A stretch of 20,345 bases of DNA, taken from JAAZNO01 sp964508025 (GTDB lineage Bacteria; Chloroflexota; Anaerolineae; B4-G1; SLSP01). The translations under genes and the position numbers were made by a program. This document shows, piece by piece, positions 5,735-14,172 of this stretch (within the stretch, counting starts at the first letter, position 1; each line of letters starts with the position of its first letter). The stretch spans positions 1-20,345 of the forward strand of contig CAZDSF010000067.1 of NCBI GenBank assembly GCA_964508025.1, in the 5' to 3' direction. A model generated the notes under the pieces. The model worked only from the letters and a program-made list of their open reading frames with translations. It did no database searches and was not told the DNA's origin.

Positions 5735-7426
5735 ATGTTACGTGGGCCTGAAGCGCGTTTACGCTTTGTCGCATTGCTGCTGATCGCACTGCTGCTGCTC
5801 ATTGTGGGGCAGTTGGTGCGCTTGCAGGTTTTTGAGCACGCGCGTTACGCAGCTGAGGCGGCGGAACTGGTGGAGCGACGGTATTCGCTGCCGGAGCCGC
5901 CTTGGGGCGCGATTCAGGATCGCAATGGCGATTTGTTGGTCGGCAATCTGCCGGTGTACGCCGTGGATGCACATTTGCAACGCGGAATCGCAACCGCGGA
6001 TGCGGCGCCAGTTCTGGCGGCGCTGCTCAATCGGCCCGAAGCCGAGCTGCGCTTATTGCTGACTTTTCCTGAGACCGGCACACAAACACATCTGTGGCGC
6101 CCTCTCGCGCGACGGGTGTCCGCAGAGACGGCAGCCGAGTTGCAGGCGTTGGGGCTTTCCTGGCTCAGTCTGGTTCCAACCTGGGAACGCTACTACGCAG
6201 AGGGCGCGCTGGCTTCACACGCGCTGGGTTTTGTGAATGAGGATGGCTTCGGCTACGGGGTGCAGGCTTATTTGCTGCGCTTGCTCCGCAGTAAGCCCGT
6301 TAGCGGCGTTGGCAAGGTCTCTGGCATTAGCGATAAACCGCTGCCGGAGGAGGTGGCTGCAGGATTGGGCATTCCCTATCCGGGCGCCGATTTGCGCTTG
6401 ACTCTGGATCGCACCATCCAGGCGTATGTCGAAGGCGAATTGGACAAGGCGCTGGTGGAGTACAAAGCCGAGTCGGGGACGATTCTGGTGTTGAATCCCC
6501 AGACGGGGGAAATTCTGGCGATGGCAAGCCGACCCGGTTATGAGCCGTCGCGCTTTGCTGATTACGCTGCCGTCAATCAGACGGCGCTCTTTCAGGACCC
6601 GGCGGTCAGCCAGGTGTATGAACCAGGATCCGTGTTCAAGCTGATCACGGTGGCTGCGGCGCTTGATTCCGGGTTGGTGAACACGAGTTGGACTTATGAG
6701 GATCGGGGCGCGATTGAGTACGGCGGCGTGACCGCGCAAAACTGGGATCGCCGGGCGCATGGGGTACAGGATTTGCAGGGGTTGCTGGCTTCGTCGCTCA
6801 ATGTGGGCGCCGCAACCTTGACGACCCGCGTGCTGGGAGCGGAGCGCTTTTACAGTTATGTGCGCGCTTTTGGCTTCGGTCAGATTACCGGGGTGGAGTT
6901 GGCCGGCGAGGCGCGTGGATTGGTGCATACGCCGCAGGATTGGACCTGGCAGGATGGCTTTCTTGTCACCAATTCGTATGGGCAGGGAATCGCGGTGACG
7001 CCGTTGCAGATGGCGATGGCGGTGGCAGCCATCGCTAACGATGGGGTATTGATGCAACCGCGCATCGTCGCCGAGCGCATTTATCCCGATGGGCGTAGTG
7101 TGATGGCGCCGCCCAGCCCCGTTGGGCAGGTGATCTCAGCAGAGGCGGCAGCGACCTTGACGGAACTGATGGCTCGCTCCATCGAGACGCGGATGACACA
7201 GGCTGTCGTGCCGGGGTATCGCATCGCCGGCAAATCGGGGACGGCGCAGATTCCGGTGGGCGGCGTCTACGATCCCAATCACGTGATCGCGTCCTTTGTG
7301 GGCTTTGGGCCGCTGCCCGATCCGCAAGTGCTGATTCTGGTCAAGCTGGATCGTCCGGGCATTGATCCGCTGCTACGTTGGGGCACCCAAACCGCCGCTC
7401 CGGTCTTCCAGCGGATTGCGGCGCGG
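5735..7426 (+). CDS. ftsI: Septal peptidoglycan transpeptidase FtsI (class B PBP), 3' end lost in assembly gap
   Basis: 564 residues are visible before the N run. FtsI/PBP2x cross-links septal peptidoglycan together with FtsW. A single N-terminal membrane helix (about 10-28) is followed by the dimerisation/pedestal region (IQDRNGDLLVGNLPVYAVD) and the transpeptidase domain. All three active-site motifs are present: S299-V-F-K302 (EPGSVFKL), S354-L-N356 (SSLN) and K500-S-G-T503. The sequence stops at QRIAAR, near the usual end of the domain, so only a short tail, or an added C-terminal domain, is missing. The start at 5735 is 1 nt after the ftsL stop; a further in-frame extension upstream lies inside ftsL and is not used. 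Confidence 0.94.
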
Positions 7427-7526
7427 NNNNNNNNNNNNNNNNNNNNNNNNNNNNNNNNNNNNNNNNNNNNNNNNNNNNNNNNNNNNNNNNNNNNNNNNNN
7501 NNNNNNNNNNNNNNNNNNNNNNNNNN
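7427..7526. other. Assembly gap of exactly 100 N
   Basis: Exactly 100 consecutive N separate the end of ftsI from the start of murF. This round number is the usual placeholder for a scaffold join of unknown length. The 3' end of ftsI, the start codon of murF and probably all of murE fall here. Any reading frame drawn through it is artificial. Confidence 0.99.
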
Positions 7527-8981
7527 AGCAAGAAACAGAGCCAGCGGGTACTGACCCTGGCAGATTTGATCGAAGGGCTGGGCGGCGGGCGGCTTCCAGG
7601 TCTGGAAATGCCCGTGACGCTGGCTTTGGATTCGCGCAAAGCCGGGCCTGGAACGGTCTTTCTCGCTTTTCGCGGCGAGCGGGTGGATGGGCACGCCTTT
7701 GTGGCGGATGCTTTCGCGCGCGGCGCGACGGCGGCGGTGGTGGATGCCGATGTGCCGCTGGAAGGCGAGTGGGCGAAGGCGCCGGTGTTGCGCATCGGTG
7801 AATCGGTGGATCTCGCCGCGGCGCCGACCACGCCGCTGATCCTGCGCGTGCCGGATGTGCTCAAGGGCTTGCAGCAGGCAGCGGCGTTCTGGCGGCAGCA
7901 GTTCAAAGTGCGCGTGATTGGCATCACCGGCAGCGTGGGGAAGACTACGACCAAAGAAGTGCTCGCGCGGGTGTTGCAACGCCGGTATCGCGTGCTGCAC
8001 AGCACCGGTTCCTATAACAACGAGATTGGGCTGCCGCTGACGTTGTTGCAGCTCACGTCTGAGCATGAGCTGGTCGTTCTGGAGATGGGGATGTATGTGC
8101 GCGGCGATATTCGCAGCCTGGCGGAGATCGCGCGGCCCCAGATTGGCATTCTGACCAATGTGGAGCCGGTACACGCGGAACGCGCCGGCACGCTGGAAGA
8201 TATTGCGCTGGGCAAGCGGGAGCTGGTCGAGGCCCTGCCGCCCGCGCCGGAAGGTATCGCGGTGCTCAATTACGATGATCCCCGCGTGCGGGCGATGGCA
8301 GACGTGACCGAGGCGCGCATTTTCACCTATGGGCTGGATAGCAGCGCGCAGCTTTGGGCTGATGAAGTCCAAAGTCTGGGGCTAGAGGGCATCCGTGTGC
8401 GCTTGCACTATGGACGAGAGCGGCTGTACGTCCGCGCGCCGCTGTTGGGACGGCATAGCGTCCATACGGTACTGCGCGCAGCTGCTACGGGACTGGCTCT
8501 AGGGCTGAGCTGGCAAGACATCGTCGAGGGTTTGCAGGCGCCAGGGGCGCAACTGCGACTGGTCTCAGCGCAGGGGCCGCAGCAGACGTTGGTGCTGGAT
8601 GATACTTACAATTCCAGCCCGCCTTCGGCGTTGGCAGCGCTCAATTTGCTGGAGGATCTGGAAGGGCGCAAGATTGCGGTGTTGGGCGACATGCTCGAAC
8701 TGGGCGAGTATGAGGAGGAGGGGCATCTCAAGGTGGGGTGTCGCGCGGCGGATGTGGCGACGCATCTGGTGACCGTGGGGCCGCGGGCGGCCATTATGGC
8801 GCGAGGGGCGCGGCTCTGCGGCATGGCGCCTGAGCGGGTGCATGAGGTCGCGGATAATGCGGCGGCGATTGCGTGCTTGCTCGACTTGCTGGAGCCGCGC
8901 GATGTGATTCTCGTCAAAGGTTCGCGGGCGTTACACATGGAAGACATTGTGATCGCGTTAGGGCGCGCGGCGCAGGCATAG
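7527..8981 (+). CDS. murF: UDP-MurNAc-tripeptide--D-Ala-D-Ala ligase MurF, start lost in gap
   Basis: 484 residues are visible, nearly full length (usual 450-480). MurF adds D-Ala-D-Ala to UDP-MurNAc-tripeptide using ATP in the cytoplasm. The first visible residues SKKQSQRVLTLADLIEGLG match the family N-terminus, so only the start codon or a few residues are hidden by the gap. Motifs: LDSRKAGPGTVFLAF, the ATP P-loop GITGSVGKTTTK (132-143), YNNEIGLPLT, NVEPVHAER, VLDDTYNSSPPS and ILVKGSR near the end. The last motifs distinguish MurF from MurE. mraY follows after 9 nt. Confidence 0.95.
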   Translation, partial: SKKQSQRVLTLADLIEGLGGGRLPGLEMPVTLALDSRKAGPGTVFLAFRGERVDGHAFVADAFARGATAAVVDADVPLEGEWAKAPVLRIGESVDLAAAPTTPLILRVPDVLKGLQQAAAFWRQQFKVRVIGITGSVGKTTTKEVLARVLQRRYRVLHSTGSYNNEIGLPLTLLQLTSEHELVVLEMGMYVRGDIRSLAEIARPQIGILTNVEPVHAERAGTLEDIALGKRELVEALPPAPEGIAVLNYDDPRVRAMADVTEARIFTYGLDSSAQLWADEVQSLGLEGIRVRLHYGRERLYVRAPLLGRHSVHTVLRAAATGLALGLSWQDIVEGLQAPGAQLRLVSAQGPQQTLVLDDTYNSSPPSALAALNLLEDLEGRKIAVLGDMLELGEYEEEGHLKVGCRAADVATHLVTVGPRAAIMARGARLCGMAPERVHEVADNAAAIACLLDLLEPRDVILVKGSRALHMEDIVIALGRAAQA

Positions 8982-8990
8982 GGGCGCGCT

Positions 8991-9989
8991 ATGGGATTCG
9001 CGCTGATTCTTGCCAGCATCTCCTTCATCATGGCCGTTTTCTGGGGGCGGCCCTACCTCAACCTGCTGCGCAAGTGGCGGATTGGCAAGCGCATCCGCAT
9101 TGATGGCCCTAACGGACATCTGACCAAACTCGGCACCCCGACGATGGGTGGATTGCTCATCACCGTGCCGGTGGTGTTGATCACCCTGGTGCTCAACGTC
9201 TACAATTTGATCGGGCAGACGGTCATCGGGCGTTCGATTCTGGTGCCGCTGGGGGTGTTGATCGCTTACGGCTTTCTGGGCGCGCTGGATGATCTCGCGG
9301 GCGTGCGGGGAATGCGGCGCGGCGAGGGGTTCACGGCGCGCTTCAAGATTCTGTTGGAGCTGGGTTTCACCTTTTTGGTGGCGTTGGTGATGTATTATGG
9401 CCTGGAATTGCGGAGTATCGCCATTCCCGGCGTGCCGGAGAAGATAGATATTGGCTTGTTCTACATTCCGGTCGCCATGTTCATCATCATCAGTTCCAGC
9501 AATGCGGCAAATCTGACCGACGGGTTGGACGGGTTGGCGGGCATCATTCTGGCGAGCGCCTTTGTGGCTTATGGCATTATCGCCGATTTGCAGGGACAGA
9601 TTTATCTGGAACGTTTTTGCTTTACGGTGGTTGGCGCGTCGTTCGCGTTTCTGTGGTACAACGCTCATCCGGCGGAGATGTTTATGGGCGATACCGGCTC
9701 GCTGGCGTTGGGGGCGACTCTGGGCGTCGTGGCGCTGATGACGGGGCAATGGCTGATTCTGCCGCTGGTGATGCTGGTGCCTGTCGCCGAGACGCTCTCG
9801 GTTATCATCCAGGTCTCGTACTTCAAGTATACAAAAAAGAAATACGGTGAAGGGCGGCGGATCTTCAAGATGACGCCGTTACACCATCACTTTGAATTGC
9901 TGGGCTGGTCGGAGACGCAGGTGGTGCAGCGGTTCTGGCTTGTGGCGCTGCTTTCGGCTATGACGGGCGTGGCCCTGGCGTTGATTTAG
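8991..9989 (+). CDS. mraY: Phospho-MurNAc-pentapeptide transferase MraY
   Basis: 332 aa, a multi-helix integral membrane enzyme. It transfers phospho-MurNAc-pentapeptide from UDP to undecaprenyl phosphate, making lipid I. Family motifs in order: KLGTPTMGG (46-54), the Asp pair in LGALDDLAG (D100, D101), NAANLTDGLDGLAG (171-184), FMGDTGSLALG (231-241), and RIFKMTPLHHHFELLGW (290-306) with the three-His loop. The start is the first ATG, 9 nt after murF, with a weak AGGGG upstream. It is followed by a 42-nt spacer containing a short direct repeat, one of the few loose spacers in the cluster. Confidence 0.97.
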   Translation: MGFALILASISFIMAVFWGRPYLNLLRKWRIGKRIRIDGPNGHLTKLGTPTMGGLLITVPVVLITLVLNVYNLIGQTVIGRSILVPLGVLIAYGFLGALDDLAGVRGMRRGEGFTARFKILLELGFTFLVALVMYYGLELRSIAIPGVPEKIDIGLFYIPVAMFIIISSSNAANLTDGLDGLAGIILASAFVAYGIIADLQGQIYLERFCFTVVGASFAFLWYNAHPAEMFMGDTGSLALGATLGVVALMTGQWLILPLVMLVPVAETLSVIIQVSYFKYTKKKYGEGRRIFKMTPLHHHFELLGWSETQVVQRFWLVALLSAMTGVALALI

Positions 9990-9996
9990 TCCACGC

Positions 9997-10025
9997 GGCG
10001 CATTACGTAGGACGCATTACGGATA
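9997..10025. repeat. 14-bp direct repeat in the mraY-murD spacer
   Basis: CGCATTACG occurs at 9999-10007 and 10013-10021 in the context GGCGCATTACGTA / GGACGCATTACGGATA, giving a 14-bp period. It fills nearly the whole 42-nt spacer before the murD ATG and displaces any normal Shine-Dalgarno site. It resembles in style the word-like repeats of the left block. Confidence 0.8.
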
Positions 10026-10031
10026 CTTTTC

Positions 10032-11405
10032 ATGGTGCAACACAAAGACACAGTGGTCATTCTGGGGCTGGCGCGGCAAGGCAAAGCGCTGGCGCGCTTC
10101 TACGCGGAGCAGGGGATGCCGGTGACGGTCTCGGATCGGCGCCCGGCTGAAGCGCTGGCGTCGGAGATGGCCGAATTGGCCGCGTGGCCCATCCGCTATG
10201 TGCTCGGCGAGCATCCGGCAAGCTTATTGGACGATTGTGCATTGCTCTGCCTGAGCGGCGGCGTCTCCGCTGATTTGCCCATTGCGGCGGAGGCGCAGCG
10301 TCGCGGCATTCCGATCAGCAACGATGCGCAGGAGTTTCTGCGGCGGTCGCCGGCGCCGGTGGTGGGCATCACCGGCTCTGCCGGCAAGACGACGACGACT
10401 GCTCTGGTGGGCGACATCCTGCGGGCGGCGGGTTTCCAGACGTGGGTGGGCGGCAATATCGGCAATCCCCTGATCACGGATTTGGGGCGGATGGCGGCTG
10501 CGGATCGGGTGGTGATGGAGCTCTCGAGCTTTCAGCTAGAGTTGATGGATTGCAGCCCGCAGATCGCCGGCGTGCTCAATATCACGCCCAATCATCTGGA
10601 TCGGCACAAGACGATGGCGGCTTATATCGCGGCGAAAGCGCATATCGTAGCCCATCAGCGGGCGGAGGATGTGGCGGTGCTCGGCTACGACGAGCCGAAC
10701 GCGCGCGGGCTGGCGGTGCAGACGGCGGCGCAGGTGCGCTACTTCAGCGGGACGGTGGAGCCGGAGACGGGCGCGTTTCTGCGCGGCGAGGCGCTGATGT
10801 TGCGTCGCGCGGGCCAGGAATGGGAGGTTTGCCGGCGCGGGGATGTGCGGCTGCGCGGGTATCACAACGTGCTCAACATCCTGGCGGCGATGGCGTTGGC
10901 CGATGCGGCCGGCGCAGCGCCAGAGGCGATGCGTCGGGCGATTGTGGACTTCAACGGCGTCGAGCATCGGCTGGAAGTGGTGCGGCGGTGGCGGAATGTC
11001 ACCTGGATCAACGATTCGATTGCGACCGCGCCGGAGCGCGTGCTCGCAGCGCTCGCCGCTTTCGAGGAGCCGCTGGTATTGCTCGCCGGTGGGCGGGACA
11101 AAGACCTACCCTGGGAAGATTTCGCCGCGATGGTGAAGCGGCGGGTGCGGGTGTTGGTGCTCTTCGGCGAGGCGATGCCATTGATTGACGGGTATGTCAG
11201 CCGCGCCCTGGAAGAGACCGGCCTGCGCTGTCTGGAGAAGATCATTCACGCGGGGACGTTGGAGGATGCGGTGGCTGAGGCGGCGCGCTTGGCGCGGCCC
11301 GGCGAGGTGGTGCTGCTGTCGCCCGGCGGTACCAGCTTCGATGCTTTCCGCGATTTTGCGGAGCGCGGCGAACATTTCCGCGCATTGGTTGGCGCGTTGA
11401 CTTGA
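10032..11405 (+). CDS. murD: UDP-MurNAc-L-Ala--D-Glu ligase MurD
   Basis: 457 aa, normal length. MurD adds D-glutamate to UDP-MurNAc-L-Ala using ATP. The N-terminal UDP-binding Rossmann fold starts VVILGLARQGKALARF (8-23) with VTVSDRR; the ATP P-loop is GITGSAGKTTTT (112-123); then ELSSFQLE (163-170), NITPNHLDRH (183-192), the ADP-binding HRLEVVRR and NDSIATAP, and LLAGGRDKDLPW and LLSPGGTSFDAF at the C-terminal domain. The start ATG at 10032 has no clear ribosome-binding site because the upstream spacer is occupied by a direct repeat; a later start would damage the Rossmann fold. Confidence 0.96.
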   Translation: MVQHKDTVVILGLARQGKALARFYAEQGMPVTVSDRRPAEALASEMAELAAWPIRYVLGEHPASLLDDCALLCLSGGVSADLPIAAEAQRRGIPISNDAQEFLRRSPAPVVGITGSAGKTTTTALVGDILRAAGFQTWVGGNIGNPLITDLGRMAAADRVVMELSSFQLELMDCSPQIAGVLNITPNHLDRHKTMAAYIAAKAHIVAHQRAEDVAVLGYDEPNARGLAVQTAAQVRYFSGTVEPETGAFLRGEALMLRRAGQEWEVCRRGDVRLRGYHNVLNILAAMALADAAGAAPEAMRRAIVDFNGVEHRLEVVRRWRNVTWINDSIATAPERVLAALAAFEEPLVLLAGGRDKDLPWEDFAAMVKRRVRVLVLFGEAMPLIDGYVSRALEETGLRCLEKIIHAGTLEDAVAEAARLARPGEVVLLSPGGTSFDAFRDFAERGEHFRALVGALT

Positions 11406-11432
11406 GGCGCTGCGCGAGTACGGGGGAGAAGG

Positions 11433-12608
11433 ATGTCATCGAGAGCCAGAAATGTTCCTATGCGGATAGATTCGCTGTTGCTGGTGACGGTCATCGCGTT
11501 GCTGGCGTATGGCTTGTTGATGCTTTACAGCGCGACATTCTATGTGGGTACTGATTTCTGGCAGCGTCAGGTGCTCTGGGTAGGGCTAGGCGCGGCGGCG
11601 ATGGCGGCAATGACTTTCATTCCCTACACGCTCTGGCAAAAGCTGGCCGTGCCGTTGATGGGCGTGACGCTGATTCTGTTGTTGGCTGTGGCTCTGTTTG
11701 GCAAACCCATCATGGGGGCGCAGCGGTCTTTCGAGTTTTTTGGCGTCTCCGTGCAGCCTGGCGCTGCGGCGCGCCTGACGATGGTGATCTACATCGCGGC
11801 GTGGCTGGCTTCCAAAGGCGAACAGTTACATCAAGTGCGTTATGGCCTGGTACCTTTCGCGGTGATTCTGGGGTTCATGTGCGGCCTGATTGCGTTACAG
11901 CCTGACCTGAGCATCGCGCTTCTGCTGGCGGTCACGGGGCTGTTGATGTTTTTCTTCGCCGGCGGCGACCCGATTCAGATGTTCTTTTCCATTGTTATCT
12001 CTGGCAGCACTTTTGGTTTTCTGGCCTGGCAGTTGCCCTATGCGCGGCGGCGTTTGGTGGATTACATGGCTGCGGTCAAGGATCCGGCGCTGTTGTCGTA
12101 TCACGCGCACAAAGCCGTCGTTGCGCTTGGCGAGGGCGGGATTTTCGGCGTGGGCATCGGCAGGGGGCAGCTCAAGACCGGCTACTTGCCGTTTCCGCAC
12201 ACGGATTCCATCTTTGCCGTGATTGGTGAAGAGGTGGGCTTGTTGGGCGCGTTGCTCGTGTTGGCCCTCTTCGCGTTGCTGGCTTATCGTGGTTATCGGG
12301 TGGCGCTGGATACGCCGGATGCTTTCGGCTCGCTGCTGGCTTTCGGCGTGACGACGATGGTCATTGTGGCGGCGTTGCTGAATGTGCTGGTCATCATCGG
12401 CTTGTTCCCATTCACGGGGACGCCCTTGCCCTTCTTCACCTACAGCGGCTCGGAGATGTTGATGACCATGACGGGCATTGGCATGTTATTGGGTATTTCG
12501 CGTGGAAGACCCAAAGGAGATTGGAATGCGGTTCTGGATCGTAGCTGGCGGGACTGGCGGGCACGTCTATCCCGCAGTATCCGTCGTCCAAGCCCTGCGC
12601 GCCGTTGA
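11433..12608 (+). CDS. ftsW: SEDS-family septal glycosyltransferase FtsW
   Basis: 391 aa with about ten membrane helices. SEDS proteins polymerise lipid II into glycan strands; FtsW does so at the septum with FtsI. Visible motifs: MLYSATFYVG at the first helix, QPDLSIALL (156-164), GIGRGQLKTGYLPFPHTDSIFAVIGEEVG (241-269, as two adjoining parts) with Asp258 at the position of the catalytic Asp, and the C-terminal TGTPLPFF and YSGSEM. The usual QPSE motif reads QPGA here (108-111). ATG 11433 follows GGGAG at 4 nt; an ATG at 11460 lacks such a site. The last 27 codons overlap murG by 83 nt and encode an Arg/Trp-rich tail. FtsW is preferred over RodA because of position between murD and murG. Confidence 0.92.
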   Translation: MSSRARNVPMRIDSLLLVTVIALLAYGLLMLYSATFYVGTDFWQRQVLWVGLGAAAMAAMTFIPYTLWQKLAVPLMGVTLILLLAVALFGKPIMGAQRSFEFFGVSVQPGAAARLTMVIYIAAWLASKGEQLHQVRYGLVPFAVILGFMCGLIALQPDLSIALLLAVTGLLMFFFAGGDPIQMFFSIVISGSTFGFLAWQLPYARRRLVDYMAAVKDPALLSYHAHKAVVALGEGGIFGVGIGRGQLKTGYLPFPHTDSIFAVIGEEVGLLGALLVLALFALLAYRGYRVALDTPDAFGSLLAFGVTTMVIVAALLNVLVIIGLFPFTGTPLPFFTYSGSEMLMTMTGIGMLLGISRGRPKGDWNAVLDRSWRDWRARLSRSIRRPSPARR

Positions 12609-13623
12609 CCCTGCCGCTGAGCTCACCTGGATCGGTGGGCAGGGCGGGATGGAAGCGGAGCTGGTCGCGCGCGCCGGCATTCCGTTCACGGGGATACCGG
12701 CGGGCGGCTTGCATGGCGTAGGGACGTTGCGGGCGCTGCGCAACGGGTGGCAACTGGTGCGGGGTTTCTTCGCGGCCTGGCGCTTGTTGCGCCGCGAACG
12801 CCCGGCAGCGGTGTTGACGACGGGCGGCTACGTGAGTGTCCCTGTGGCGCTGGCGGCGCGCTTCAACGGTGTGCCGGTGCTGGTCTATCTGCCGGATATC
12901 GAGCCGGGGCTTGCGGTGCGGTGGGTGGCGCGCCTGGCAACGCGGGCCGCGGTGACGGTGGAGGAATCGCGCGCGTTCTTACCCGCGCACAAAGTCGTAG
13001 TGACGGGCTATCCGCTGCGCGAGGAGCTGCGACAGTGGTCGCGGGAGTCGGCGCGGCAGGCTTGGGGGCTGGAAGCGGAGCTGCCGACGCTGCTGGTTTT
13101 CGGCGGCAGCCGGGGAGCGCATTCCATCAATGCGGCGGTGTTGGCGCAGCTGGAGCCGCTGTTGGCGTTGACGCAGGTGATCCATATCACCGGGAACTTG
13201 GATTGGGAACGGGTCGCTGCTGTGACTGCGGCCCTGCCGGCGGCGTTGCGCGGTCGCTATCATCCCTTCGCCTATCTGCACGAAGAGATGGGCGCGGCGC
13301 TGGCGGCGGCGGATGTGGTGCTCTCTCGCGCGGGCGCTTCGGTGCTGGGGGAATTTCCGTTTTTCGGGCTGCCGGCGATTCTCGTCCCCTATCCTTACGC
13401 CTGGCGTTACCAGAAGGTGAACGCAGAATGGCTGGCGCAGCGAGGCGCCGCGGTGGTTTTGCCGGACGCGGAGCTCCAAACGGACTTGCTGCCTTTGGTT
13501 GCTGAGCTGCTGCAAGCGTCGGAGCGGCTGGCGGAGATGGAGACAGCCGCGCGCTCGTTGGCGCGTCCGAATGCGGCGCAGCACATTGCCGAAATCATGC
13601 TCTCGTTGGGAGAGGGGGCCTGA
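12526..13623 (+). CDS. murG: Lipid II synthase MurG (UDP-GlcNAc transferase)
   Basis: 365 aa, normal length, GT28 family, on the inner face of the membrane. MurG adds GlcNAc to lipid I. Motifs: AGGTGGHVYPAV (7-18), TTGGYVSVPVALAA (98-111), FGGSRGAHSINAAV (192-205), the nucleotide-binding LSRAGASVLGEF (266-277, Glu276) and ILVPYPYAWRYQKVNAEWL. The HEQN motif usual near residue 120-125 is replaced by YLPD (121-124). The ATG at 12526 is preceded by AAAGGAGA at 5-6 nt; the frame extends further into ftsW but the glycine-rich N-terminal loop fixes the start. It begins 83 nt inside ftsW, so translation is likely coupled. Confidence 0.95.
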   Translation: MRFWIVAGGTGGHVYPAVSVVQALRAVDPAAELTWIGGQGGMEAELVARAGIPFTGIPAGGLHGVGTLRALRNGWQLVRGFFAAWRLLRRERPAAVLTTGGYVSVPVALAARFNGVPVLVYLPDIEPGLAVRWVARLATRAAVTVEESRAFLPAHKVVVTGYPLREELRQWSRESARQAWGLEAELPTLLVFGGSRGAHSINAAVLAQLEPLLALTQVIHITGNLDWERVAAVTAALPAALRGRYHPFAYLHEEMGAALAAADVVLSRAGASVLGEFPFFGLPAILVPYPYAWRYQKVNAEWLAQRGAAVVLPDAELQTDLLPLVAELLQASERLAEMETAARSLARPNAAQHIAEIMLSLGEGA

Positions 13624-13624
13624 A

Positions 13625-14161
13625 ATGGTGCCTTTGGAGACGGTGTTCGTGGGTCTGGTGATTTTCTTTGGTCTTGTCGGCATGTTGCGCGGCTGGGCCA
13701 AAGAGCTGCTGGTCACTTTCGGCGTGATTTTGGCGCGGTTCATCGAGCTCGTCTTCTGGCAATATGTTCCCATTGTGAGCGCTTCCTTGAAAACACTGGC
13801 GGATACCAACCCGAAGAGCTGGTTCTATTCACGTTTGGTGATCTTTGTGATGATTGTCTGCTTTGGCTATGCCACCACGAAGATCTCGGCGATGTTGGGC
13901 GCCAAAGCCCGCAAGGATAAATTTGAAAATGGCCTACTGGGCTTTTTCTTGGGCGTGCTCAACGGTTACTTGATCGTAGGCGTTGTGTGGGGCTTTCTGG
14001 CGGATCCGAAGCTGAACTATCAAGTATGGAATATCATTGCTCCAACGTCACCGTTTGCACAAGATCTGGTGCGTTATTTACCGGGGGCCTGGCTGACAAA
14101 CGAGCTCCTCTTTGTTGGCGTGGCGCTCTCGTTCGCCTTTGTGTTGTTGGTCTTTGTGTGA
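13625..14161 (+). CDS. CvpA-family integral membrane protein
   Basis: 178 aa with four or five membrane helices (about 3-21, 26-46, 68-88, 102-125 and 160-178). The GMLRGWAKELL stretch (19-29) and LLGFFLGVLNGYLIVG (104-119) fit the CvpA (colicin V production protein) family, a group of small membrane proteins of poorly known function linked to envelope integrity. The frame is open upstream into murG, but the ATG at 13625 is 1 nt after the murG stop and begins the hydrophobic pattern. It sits between murG and murC, where most dcw clusters have no gene, so an envelope or division role is plausible but unproven. The family call is moderate, as CvpA is weakly conserved. Confidence 0.68.
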   Translation: MVPLETVFVGLVIFFGLVGMLRGWAKELLVTFGVILARFIELVFWQYVPIVSASLKTLADTNPKSWFYSRLVIFVMIVCFGYATTKISAMLGAKARKDKFENGLLGFFLGVLNGYLIVGVVWGFLADPKLNYQVWNIIAPTSPFAQDLVRYLPGAWLTNELLFVGVALSFAFVLLVFV

Positions 14162-14172
14162 GGAAGGCGCCG

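Noticed and set aside
7427..7801. Continuation of the ftsI frame through the N run to 7801
   Set aside because: The gap length is a placeholder, so the frame across it is meaningless. Sequence after the gap is murF in another frame.
13987..14172. Longer murC start inside the CvpA-like gene
   Set aside because: The extra 62 codons overlap a recognisable membrane protein; ATG 14173 has a good ribosome-binding site and fits the MurC N-terminus.
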